From Chloroflexota bacterium (GTDB lineage Bacteria > Chloroflexota > Limnocylindria > Limnocylindrales > CSP1-4): a stretch of 64,000 nucleotides of DNA. Position numbers and translations under genes: made by a program. Location: contig CANJLL010000007.1 in the NCBI GenBank assembly GCA_947475545.1, positions 1 to 64,000 on the forward strand. The letters run 5' to 3'. Below are positions 8,447-16,822 of the stretch, one piece after another; the stretch's first letter is position 1, and every line of letters begins with the position of its first letter. The notes under the pieces were generated by a model. That model saw only the letters and a list, made by a program, of their open reading frames with translations, did not search any database and had not been told where the DNA came from.

Positions 8447-10641
8447 TCAGAGCGGGCGCCAGCCGCCCCTGGGCAGCGCCCGTGTAGGCGCGGCGCCGAC
8501 GCGACCCGTGTACGCGAAGTACCCCGTCACGTCGAAGGTGACGCGCGTGACCACACCCGGACCCGTGCCGAAGCAGGCGACCGAGAGGATCCCGCCGGGG
8601 CCAAGCGGCACCGTCACCGCATGCGCCCGGGTCGCCCCGGCCGGGAAGCCCAGGAGCGTCACGGGCGCGTCGTCACGAAGGACCGTCGCCACGCTGAGCC
8701 AGCCCGCGTGGGTCGGCGCCATGACGGTCAGGATGCCGGTGATGGCGACCGCGTCAGCCGGGACGTTGGTCGCCCCGACGCCCGGGGCCCGGTCCGTCAC
8801 CTGGACCGACCCGACGTCCGACCGGGAATCGAGCACGCGGTCGGGGCTGATCGGGACGTACGGGGCCATGACAGGGTTCGCGACGAAGTACCCGGTCACG
8901 TCGAAGGTCACCTGCGTCATCGCGATGGTCGGCGCGCCCTGGTAGGTGACGGAGAGCGTGCCGCCGGGGCTGAGCGGCACCGTGACCGCGGCGGAGCGAT
9001 CGGCACCGTCCGCGAAATCGAGGGTGTGCGTCGCCGGGTCGCTGTCGGGGAGCGTGGTCAGGCTCAGGTAGCCGGGCGCATCGGGCTTGAGCACCGCCAG
9101 GACGCCGGTCACCGCGATCGCGCCCGCCGGGACGTTGGTCGCCGGGTTCCCGGCGTCCCTGTTGGTCACCTGGAAGGTCCTGAGGCCGACGGCCGGGACG
9201 CCCCCGCTGAGGCCCGTGCCCGTGCGCGTGTCGACGAGCCGAGCCGGCGTGATCGCGACGTACCGCGACCGGCCGACGTCCGGTCCCGGCGTGATCGACC
9301 AGGACGGCTCGGAGGGCGGCCCGGTCCCGACCGCGTTCGTGGCCGTCACCGTGAAGGCGTAGGGGACGCCATTGACCAGGTCCCGGGCAACACACGATTG
9401 CTCGCCCGCCGTGGCGCACACCGGCCCGCCGGGCGAGGCACTGACGGTGTAGCCGGTGATCGGGCTGCCGCCCGTGGCCGGCGCGCCCCAGCGCAGGGCG
9501 GCAGCATGGTCCTGGGGCGCCACGAGCAACCCGGACGGCGGCCAGGGCACGCCCGGTGGCATGGTCGCCACCAGGGCGGCCACGGCGTCGCGGAGCGCCG
9601 GGAGCCGGGCGTAGAAGACGGTGCCGGGGCAAAGCGTCTGGCCGACATGCCGGTGGCCGGCGACGTTCGCAAAGGTCCCGGAGGTGCCATCGATCGGGTT
9701 GACGTACCGGCCGCTGCCCCGTGGATCGATGCCGTGCGTTTGGACGATCCAGGCGATCAGCCGGGCCAGCGCGCCTCGCGCGGCCGGCGTGGCGTCGCGG
9801 TCCGTCAGCGTGCCGATGAGCGCGATGCCGACGGTCCCCGCGTTGTAGTCCGCGGCATGGGCGCCGACAACGCCATTGCCCGAGACATCCTGCCCGGTGG
9901 GGACCTGGCCCGCGGCCCAGGCGCGTGCACGGCGGCCCTCGTAGATCCGGCCCGCCTCGTCCACCAGGAAGTTGTAGCCGATGTCGCCCCAGTGGCGCGT
10001 CACGGCGTCCTCGTGGTAGATGGCACGGACCGTCGCGGCGGGGCTGGAATCGCCGTTCCTGCTCGCGGTGTGATGAATGACGATCTTCTGGATCGGCGCG
10101 AAGTCCACCGAGAACAGCTCCTGGCCGTTGGCGTCGAAGCGGTATCGCTCGTCGGCGCCCCATTCGGCTCGCGTGATGATCGCCGGCTGGTCTCCGGCAG
10201 CCTCCACGGCCGGGCCGGCCAGGATCAGATCCCGGCTCGGGTCGCGCGTGTCGAGATCGACGACCGTGAGGTCTGCCAGGGGCCGGTCGGCGGTGACCCG
10301 GACGTACCGGGCCCCATCCGCCGCGATCAGGTTGCCGTAGGTCTCGGCGCCTTCGGCGTCCGACCCCCCGTCGTCACGTCCGACCGGGATCTGCTCCCCG
10401 AACGAGGTGCCGTCCCGGCTGAAGGCCACGCTGAGCCGTGCGCCATCCCGGACGGCCAGTGGAGGGCGACGTGCGACGCGGCCACCGGCAGCCGAAACGT
10501 CTGCTGGCCATCGATGGAACCGCGGAGCTCCGCCGCGGCCGGTCGAACCGGGCCGTGGGGCCCCAGGTCGACGGCAGGCCAGGCGGACGTCATGACGCCG
10601 GCCACCACGAGCGCGGCGATCAGGCGACGGACGCGCGGCAC
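8447..10641 (-). pseudogene. Secreted PGRP-type N-acetylmuramoyl-L-alanine amidase, frameshift near N-terminus
   Basis: The main frame carries a PGRP/amidase_2 domain: IITRAEWGADERYRF, the zinc-type HHTASR, NFLVDEAGRIYEGR, GHRHVGQTLCPGT. One FN3 domain and two LVDTR/LDSR...FDVTGYF repeats follow. It should cleave the MurNAc-L-Ala bond. The open frame has a non-sense-looking start; the real start lies in another frame. GTG at 10641 begins VPRVRRLIAALVVAGVMTSA, a good signal peptide, then FRLPVAASHVALHW, and a one-base loss near 10455-10460 leads into VRDGARLSVAFSRDG. Either an assembly indel or a recent null mutation. Domain order matches the GH25 gene, suggesting shared targeting. Confidence 0.8.
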
Positions 10642-10823
10642 GACCCGGCTCAGGAGCGGCTCCTTCTGGGCACTGGCGACACGGGACGCGCCCGCGCGGC
10701 GGAGGAGTTGCGCCGACCGATGCGTTGCCTCCGCGATCGGACGGACCGGCAGGCAGCATACGCCCGGCAGGCGGCGGGCGGCGACCGCCCGACAAGGCGC
10801 TTGGGCCGACGGCGATGAACGCC

Positions 10824-11636
10824 CTAGAGACCCAGCAGGTCCTTCATCTGGGAGGCGATGAAGGCCGTCGCGCGGCGCGGGCTCAACCGGTAGAGCGCGT
10901 CCATCATCTTGGCGTCGCGGCCCACCAGGACGCGGAAGCTGTTGCGCTCCATGCCGTCGAGGACGTCGCGAGCCGCCTTGTCCGCCGGGTAGGTGGAGCG
11001 CTGCGCCTTGGCCATGGTCGCGGCGTCCATGGCGGGCATCGGGACACCCGAGTTCGTCGTGATGTTGGTGGCGACGGCTCCGGGGAAGACCACGGTCACC
11101 CGGACCGACGTGCCCGCCATCTCGGAGTGCAGGCCCTCGGTCAGCAGCTTCACGGCCGCCTTCGAGGCGCCGTACACGGACTGGCCGGGGACCGGCAGGA
11201 AGCCACCCATGCTGGAGAAGTTGCAGACGTGTGCCTCGGGCCGCCCGACGAGGGCCGGGAGGAACGACTTGGTCATGTACAGGGTGCCCAGCCAGTTCAC
11301 GGCAAAGACCCGCTCGATCGCCGCGTACTCGAGGTCCTTCAGGCGCACGAACGGCTGGATGATCCCGGCGCAGTTGATCACGCCGTCGACGGCACCGAAG
11401 CGATCGATGACGGCCTGCGGGAGGGCTTCGACCGCGGCCCGATCGGCCACGTTCAGCGTGAACTGCCCGAGGTCGCCCGCCCGGTCGCCGGCCAGGGTCG
11501 CCGTCTCGGCCAGGGTCGTGGGGTTGATGTCGGCGGCCGCGACGCGCGCGCCGCGCCGAAGCAGCTCGAGGGCGATCTCGCGCCCCATGCCGCTCCCGGC
11601 ACCCGTGACGACCACGACCTTGCCCGCGAGCTTCAT
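10824..11636 (-). CDS. SDR-family NAD(P)-dependent oxidoreductase
   Basis: 270 residues, the normal size of a classical short-chain dehydrogenase. The cofactor motif TGAGSGMG is near residue 11. NCAG (family NNAG) lies mid-protein, and the catalytic Ser in NFSSMGG and YGASK follow at the expected spacing. Start at 11636 has GGAG seven bases upstream. The C-terminal part (MDALYRLSPRRATAFIASQM) resembles SDRs acting on lipid-like or hydroxylated substrates, but the substrate cannot be read from sequence. The gene is divergent from the YdcF-like gene at 11835. Confidence 0.9.
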   Translation of the reverse strand: MKLAGKVVVVTGAGSGMGREIALELLRRGARVAAADINPTTLAETATLAGDRAGDLGQFTLNVADRAAVEALPQAVIDRFGAVDGVINCAGIIQPFVRLKDLEYAAIERVFAVNWLGTLYMTKSFLPALVGRPEAHVCNFSSMGGFLPVPGQSVYGASKAAVKLLTEGLHSEMAGTSVRVTVVFPGAVATNITTNSGVPMPAMDAATMAKAQRSTYPADKAARDVLDGMERNSFRVLVGRDAKMMDALYRLSPRRATAFIASQMKDLLGL

Positions 11637-11834
11637 CGATCTTCTCCAACAGCGTTTGGATGCGACAGCGTGATGCTGTCCGGCGGGCACCGGGATGAGC
11701 AAGGGCCGGACGGCCCGGCCCCAACGGCTCGAGCGCGGCCGGCCTGCCGCAACGCGAGGGCCGGACGTGCCTGATCGAGACGGATCGGTCGACCGAGGGC
11801 GGCACACGCTCCCCGGTGGAGACGTCTGACCAGC

Positions 11835-12845
11835 ATGCGAGCCCGCGTCCACGCCTTCACCCTGGTCGTCCTTCGGGGGGCGGCCGTGTTCTTCGCCGCG
11901 TTCACGGTGATCGGGCTGGCCGGCGAGATCCGTGGCCGGACGCTGGACGTCAGCCTCTGGTGGATCGACCTTCGCGATCTTCCGACCATCCCCCGGCTCG
12001 TGCTGTTGGGCGCCTTCGCGGGCCTGGTGGCGACATGGGCGATCCGCCTGGCGCCCGGACGGCCACGCCGCTGGGTCACCGCCGCGCTGGCCTGGGTCGT
12101 CGCGGGGCTCGCCATCCGCGACGTCGTCCGCTTCGCCTCGGTCGTGACGGCGGGCGAGATCCGGCCGTTTGTGGCGGTCCCCCTCTCGCTGGTGATCGCC
12201 GGGGTCCTGGGCCTTCTCGGGCTCGGCATCGTGCGCCTTCGGCGCGACGACTCGGCGGGCTGGAAGCGCGAAGCGATCGGCGTCGCTGTCGCCGCCGGCG
12301 CCTGGGCGGCCGTCTTCCCCCTCGCGCAGATGCTCTTCTTCGGGACCACCGACTACCGTCGACCGGCCGATCTGGCGGTGGTCTTCGGGGCCCGCGTGTA
12401 CGCGACCGGGCAACCCTCAGCGCTGCTCGCCGACCGTATCCGGACCGGTGTCGAGCTCTACGAGGGGGGCCTGGTGCCCGTCCTCATCATGTCCGGCGGC
12501 GACGGGAGCGACGGCTTCAACGAGGCACGCGTCATGCGCGACGTCGCCGTGACCGCCGGGGTCCAGCCTGCGGCGGTGCTCGTGGATCCGGCGGGCAGCT
12601 CGACGGAGGCCACGGTCGCCAACGTCGCGGCGCTGCTGGCCACCAGGAGCGCAGGCCCGCCGCGCGTCATCGCCGTCAGCCAGGCGTACCACCTGCCGCG
12701 CGTGCAGCTGGCCTTCGCCAACGCCGGCATCGATGTCCTGACCGTCCCCGCCGGTGATCCCGAGCCGATCGGCGAGATGCCGATCCTGATCGCCCGGGAG
12801 ACCCTGGCGTTCTGGGCCTACTACCTGCGGATCTGCCTGGGCTGA
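11835..12845 (+). CDS. YdcF/ElyC-family (DUF218) membrane protein
   Basis: 336 residues. Four hydrophobic segments in the first about 170 residues (for example VLRGAAVFFAAFTVIGLAG and PLSLVIAGVLGLLGLGIV) are followed by a DUF218 domain. The domain shows DLAVVFGARV near its start, LIMSGGDGSD, DPAGSSTEATVANV and VSQAYHLPR, the conserved sequence blocks of this family. Relatives (SanA, ElyC, YdcF) act in envelope integrity in enterobacteria; the biochemical activity is not settled. Probably an inner-membrane protein. Confidence 0.88.
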   Translation: MRARVHAFTLVVLRGAAVFFAAFTVIGLAGEIRGRTLDVSLWWIDLRDLPTIPRLVLLGAFAGLVATWAIRLAPGRPRRWVTAALAWVVAGLAIRDVVRFASVVTAGEIRPFVAVPLSLVIAGVLGLLGLGIVRLRRDDSAGWKREAIGVAVAAGAWAAVFPLAQMLFFGTTDYRRPADLAVVFGARVYATGQPSALLADRIRTGVELYEGGLVPVLIMSGGDGSDGFNEARVMRDVAVTAGVQPAAVLVDPAGSSTEATVANVAALLATRSAGPPRVIAVSQAYHLPRVQLAFANAGIDVLTVPAGDPEPIGEMPILIARETLAFWAYYLRICLG

Positions 12846-12987
12846 CCGCGCTCGGCGCAACCGGTGGGCATCGCGATGCCCACCGATCCGCGTTTCAATG
12901 GCGCCGCCGAGGGCGGGACGTCGCCTAGACTGCTGGTGCCAACCGCCGGCTATTGGAGCGGAGCCGCATCGCCCGAGGGGAGGCCCC

Positions 12988-14076
12988 ATGCGCCCGTCCG
13001 CGCGTCGCCGCCTGGTGATCCTGACGGAGGGTCAGTTCACCATCCACCACGCCAAGACGGCCCTCGGCGTCATGCGCTACGGGCGCGACGAGGTGGTCGC
13101 CCTGCTGGACTCCGCGATCGCGGGCCGCAACGCCCAGGAGATCGCGGGTGCCGATCCGCGCTATGACGTCGTCGCCGTTGCCACGCTCGAGGAGGCGCTC
13201 CTGCAGCGTCCCGATTCGCTGCTGATCGGCATCGCGCCCGTGGGCGGCCGGCTCCCCCCGACCTGGCGGCCCATCATCCTGGCCGCGATCGGCGCGGGCC
13301 TCGACATCCTGGGCGGCCTGCACACGTTCCTGGGCGACGACCCGGAGTTCGCCGCGGCGGCCCGCACGGCCGGCGTCCGGATCATCGACTACCGGCGGCC
13401 GCCCGAGCGGCTGGAGACGTCGGTGGGCCGGCGACACCTGCCCGGCAAGCACGTGATCCTGACGGTCGGCACCGACTGTGCCATCGGCAAGATGTCGGTC
13501 GCGCTGGAGCTCCGGCGGGCGGCCGTCGAGGCGGGCCTGTCCGGCGTCTTCGTTCCCACGGGACAGACGGGGATGATGATCGAAGGCTGGGGCGTGGCCG
13601 TCGACAGGGTGATCTCGGACTTCGTGCAGGGCACCTGCGAGTTCCTCGTCCAGGAAGCCGAGGCGCTGGGCGACTGGATCTTCGTCGAGGGCCAGGGCTC
13701 GCTGGACCACCCGGCCTATTCATGCGTGACGCTGGGCCTCCTGCACGGCACCACGCCGCACGCGATGGTCATGGTCCACAAGCCCGGCATGGCCGAGCAC
13801 GACTTTGACCACCTGCCGGGCCGCTCGTTCCCGATCGCGCCGCTGCCCGACTTCATCCGGCTCCACGAGCAGGTGGCCGGCCTCGTCGCGCCGTCGCGGG
13901 TGGTGGCCGTGGCCGTGAACACCTCGCTCTACCCGGATGAGGCGGACGCCCGGCGCGTCATCGCCGAGGTGGCGGCCCAGACGGGGCTGCCCGCCGACGA
14001 CCCGTTCCGCTTCGGCGGCACGGCGCTCTTCGCCGGGATCCGGGCCGCGGTGGAACGCCTGGATCCGGACGCATGA
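12988..14076 (+). CDS. dgcN: DUF1611 family, DgcN-like D-glutamate N-acetyltransferase
   Basis: 362 residues. The DUF1611 family consists of an N-terminal Rossmann-like half (RRLVILTEGQFTIHHAKTA) and a C-terminal P-loop-like half with ILTVGTDCAIGKMSVALEL, GQTGMMIEGWG, FVEGQGSLDHP and VHKPGMAEHD. The characterised member DgcN acetylates D-glutamate; the product is racemised by DgcA, whose homologue is the next gene, overlapping by four bases (ATGA). I chose ATG 12988 because GAGGGGAGG lies just upstream; an earlier in-frame start gives only unconserved residues. The pair predicts use of D-glutamate, perhaps from wall turnover. Assignment rests on family plus neighbour. Confidence 0.82.
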   Translation: MRPSARRRLVILTEGQFTIHHAKTALGVMRYGRDEVVALLDSAIAGRNAQEIAGADPRYDVVAVATLEEALLQRPDSLLIGIAPVGGRLPPTWRPIILAAIGAGLDILGGLHTFLGDDPEFAAAARTAGVRIIDYRRPPERLETSVGRRHLPGKHVILTVGTDCAIGKMSVALELRRAAVEAGLSGVFVPTGQTGMMIEGWGVAVDRVISDFVQGTCEFLVQEAEALGDWIFVEGQGSLDHPAYSCVTLGLLHGTTPHAMVMVHKPGMAEHDFDHLPGRSFPIAPLPDFIRLHEQVAGLVAPSRVVAVAVNTSLYPDEADARRVIAEVAAQTGLPADDPFRFGGTALFAGIRAAVERLDPDA

Positions 14077-15209
14077 GCCTGGAGCTGCGGCCGGAGGTGG
14101 TGCGGCTCTCCCTGCGCGACCCGTTCCGGATCGCCCGCCAGCAGGCCGAGGACGACGGCGGGGCGATCAGCACGGTGGTGATCGAGCTCACGACGGACCG
14201 GATGCCTGGCATGATGGCGCTGGGCGAGGCCTTCCCCGAGCCGTACTACGGGGAGACCGAGGAGACCATTCTCGCCGTCCTGCCGCGCCTGCTGGCCGCC
14301 GTCGCGCCGCTGGAGGACCTGCTGCTGGGCCGCGGCGAGGGCGCACGGGGCGAGGGCTCCCGCGGCGACACGAGCCGCGCCGACGATGACGCGGACCTGG
14401 CTGCGGCTCGCGCGGCGCTGATCGCCGCCGCCGAGCGGATGGACGCCGTGCTGGGCCACAACGGCGGCGCGAAGTGCGCCGTCGACACGGCGTTGCACGA
14501 CCTCGTCGGCCGCCGGTTCGGCCTGTCGGTCCATGCGCTGCTGGGGCTGTCCAGCGAGATCCCGCCGACCGACTTCACCCTCGGCCTCGACGAGCCCGCC
14601 GTCGTCGCCGAGCGGGCGGCCAGGGCGGCCCGGTTCCCCGCGCTCAAGATCAAGGTTGGCGGCCCGTCGGACCTGGCGACCCTGCGGGCGGTCCGGGCGC
14701 GCTACTCGGGCCCCATCCGGGTGGATGCCAACACCGGCTGGACGCTGGACCAGGGCGTGGCGCTGATCCCGGACCTCATGGCCCTCGGCGTCGAGCTGAT
14801 CGAGCAGCCGTTTCCCGCCCACCGACTGGCCGACCTGGCGCGGCTGCAGGCAGCTTCCCCACTCCCCATCGTCGCCGACGAGAGTGCCGTCACCATCCGC
14901 GACCTCGATGGGCTGGTCGGGGTGGTGGCCGGCGTGAACGTGAAGCTTGCGAAGTGCGGCGGGCCGGGACCGGCCGCACGGATGCTGGCGCGAGCCCGGG
15001 AGCTGGGCTTTCGGACCTTCCTCGGCTGCATGGTGGAGACCAGCGTGGGAATCGCGGCCTCGGCGGCGGTCGCCTCCCTCGCCGACTGGGTGGACCTGGA
15101 CGGCTGCCTGCTACTCGCCGACGAGCCGTTCGACGGGCTGGTCCTCGGCGATGACTGCCGCTGGCGGCTGGGCGAGACCCCTGGGCTGGGGGTTCGCCGG
15201 ATCGGCTGA
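14073..15209 (+). CDS. dgcA: Enolase-superfamily epimerase, DgcA-like N-acetyl-D-glutamate racemase
   Basis: 378 residues, muconate-lactonizing-type fold. The catalytic and metal-binding residues are all present: KIK in ALKIKVGG, Asp in RVDANTGW, Glu in ELIEQPFP, Asp in VADESA and the second Lys in NVKLAKCGG. Without context it would be called an L-Ala-D/L-Glu dipeptide epimerase. Its ATGA overlap with a DUF1611 gene points instead to the DgcN-DgcA route, in which N-acetyl-D-glutamate is converted to the L form. A small low-complexity insertion (GRGEGARGEGSRGDTSRADD) sits near residue 90. Cytoplasmic, co-translated with dgcN. Confidence 0.85.
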   Translation: MSLELRPEVVRLSLRDPFRIARQQAEDDGGAISTVVIELTTDRMPGMMALGEAFPEPYYGETEETILAVLPRLLAAVAPLEDLLLGRGEGARGEGSRGDTSRADDDADLAAARAALIAAAERMDAVLGHNGGAKCAVDTALHDLVGRRFGLSVHALLGLSSEIPPTDFTLGLDEPAVVAERAARAARFPALKIKVGGPSDLATLRAVRARYSGPIRVDANTGWTLDQGVALIPDLMALGVELIEQPFPAHRLADLARLQAASPLPIVADESAVTIRDLDGLVGVVAGVNVKLAKCGGPGPAARMLARARELGFRTFLGCMVETSVGIAASAAVASLADWVDLDGCLLLADEPFDGLVLGDDCRWRLGETPGLGVRRIG

Positions 15210-15582
15210 CCGCACGCGTGGCGACTGCCCTGCCGGGTGCGGCCCGGGGCCTTGGGTCACCCATTCGAGGCGTCCGGAGCCGACCGGTGGACTGCGGATC
15301 GATCTCTGGTCATATCGGGTGACAAGCCGCGCGACCTTCGCCGAGCACCCGCTGGGACCGCTCTCCCATTCCCTTCAGGGCCCACGCCGACCATAGTCGT
15401 GTTGCACGAGATCGCTGGCGCCATCCGTCATTCATCTTCCTCGGTGCCGCCGGCGGGTCCAACGGACCCCGTGCTCGCCGCCCCGTGCTCGCCGCCCCGT
15501 CCTCATCCGGCCACCTATCGGCCCTGCTTGTCACCACCACGTTGGTCGCAGCATGCGCACGTCGCAGATGAGGGGGTCCCGG
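15210..15582. other. Intergenic region after dgcA
   Basis: About 370 bases without a convincing gene. A short tandem duplication (CCGTGCTCGCCGCC repeated at about 15468-15500) is the only structure I see. It may contain the promoter of the small gene at 15583. Confidence 0.5.
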
Positions 15583-15861
15583 ATGGATGCACCAGTCACC
15601 CGGCTGTCGCTGAACGGCAAGGCCGTCCGCTATCGGCACGCCAGGCTCGTCATGTTCCACGGATGGCGCCTCGTGCTGGACGGCGCGATGGTGGAGGACG
15701 GCGGCCAGGATTCCGACGGGACCGTCGAGGTGGCGGTGGACGGCAGCCGGTTCGTCGGCACGGTCCGCACCAGCCTCGCCCCGCAGGACGCCGCGACCAC
15801 CGTGACCCGGGGCCGCGAGGCGGTCATCCGCGGCGTGGGCGACCTCCGACAGGTCCGCTGA
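15583..15861 (+). CDS. Small hypothetical protein (92 aa)
   Basis: I do not recognise it. The ATG at 15583 has AGGGGG seven bases upstream, so I prefer it to the earlier ATG at 15553. The product is soluble, mixed charge, with beta-rich stretches (RLSLNGKAVRYRHARLVMFH, VEVAVDGSRFVGTVRT) and no Cys. It ends 12 bases before the convergent acetyltransferase stop. Confidence 0.6.
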   Translation: MDAPVTRLSLNGKAVRYRHARLVMFHGWRLVLDGAMVEDGGQDSDGTVEVAVDGSRFVGTVRTSLAPQDAATTVTRGREAVIRGVGDLRQVR

Positions 15862-15873
15862 GCCACGCGGGCG

Positions 15874-16773
15874 TCAGCCGAGCTCGAAGGTGGTCACCCC
15901 GAAGACCCGGTCCAGGCTGATCTGCGGCGCCGGGCCCGTGTACATCCGCGCGGTGGCGAAGGACTGGGCCATCCCGTGGCCTGTTGCGAGGGCGACGGCC
16001 GCGGCGTTGGGCTCCGGGACGTCCAGGATGACCGTCTCGCCGGCGGGGACCCTGGCGCACAGGCTGGCAAACAGGGCGCGCGCGGTCGGGGCGTGGGCGG
16101 CGAACAGCGGGCCGATCTTCCAGCCCCGGTGGCAAGGACGAACCACACCGAAGCCGGCGAGCTGGCCGCCGATCAGCAGGGCCCGCGCGTGGGCGTCGGG
16201 CTGGTCGATCCAGGCCCGCAGGAACGCGGTCCGGGAGGCCGGGAAGCAGGTCCGGTCGAACGCCGCCAGCTGCCCCGGGTCGACAGCGCGGGCGTCGATG
16301 GTCGGGTCGCTCGGGAACGGCCGGCCGGCCGGACCGGCCCCTTCGTATCGGGCGTTGCTGTAGGCCAGGACCCGGCCGATACGCTCGTACGTGGCGATGT
16401 TCTCCAGCACCGCATCGCCGCCCTGCACGCAGCCCACCAGCCGTCGCCGGGCCGCCTCGTGGATGGCCAGCCCGTGACCGTGGCCGCGGAACGCCTCGGC
16501 GACGATGTAACACCCAAGGAACGCGAAATCGTCGCCGTAGCGGACGCCACTGACGATGGCGATCGGGATGCCGTCCAACTCCCCGACCAGGAAGCCGCCG
16601 GGATCCGCGACGGGGAACGTCTCGGCATCGTGCAGCCCCGGGTTCCAGCCCGCGTCGGCCATCCACGGGATCGCCACCCGGGCCATGTCCAGCACCGACA
16701 TCGTCCGGATGACGTATCGCCCGGCCGCAAGGTCCCGTGCCGCCGGTGACGCGGGGTCCAGCGTCTTGATCAT
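15874..16773 (-). CDS. GNAT-family N-acetyltransferase (YitH-like two-domain)
   Basis: 299 residues. The first half is a GNAT fold: GELDGIPIAIVSGVRYGDDFA, then the acyl-CoA loop AEAFRGHGHGLAIHEAARRR (family R/Q-x-x-G-x-G/A). The second half (after FDRTCFPASR) is the extra domain seen in YitH/HolE-type acetyltransferases, with GFGVVRPCHRGWKIGPLFA. The start at 16773 gives an N-terminus matching the domain; longer frames upstream read as non-protein. Substrate unknown. Convergent with the gene at 15583. Confidence 0.85.
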   Translation of the reverse strand: MIKTLDPASPAARDLAAGRYVIRTMSVLDMARVAIPWMADAGWNPGLHDAETFPVADPGGFLVGELDGIPIAIVSGVRYGDDFAFLGCYIVAEAFRGHGHGLAIHEAARRRLVGCVQGGDAVLENIATYERIGRVLAYSNARYEGAGPAGRPFPSDPTIDARAVDPGQLAAFDRTCFPASRTAFLRAWIDQPDAHARALLIGGQLAGFGVVRPCHRGWKIGPLFAAHAPTARALFASLCARVPAGETVILDVPEPNAAAVALATGHGMAQSFATARMYTGPAPQISLDRVFGVTTFELG

Positions 16774-16822
16774 GGTCGGGATGGTACGGCGGCAGCCTGC
16801 GGCCGGCGTTCGCCGCGTGGCG

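Noticed and set aside
6968-10861. A 1297-codon + strand frame over the GTPase-like and amidase genes
   Set aside because: The translation is low-complexity Arg/Gly/His sequence; both minus-strand genes have clear catalytic motifs. Same for the long + frame at 18317-20899.
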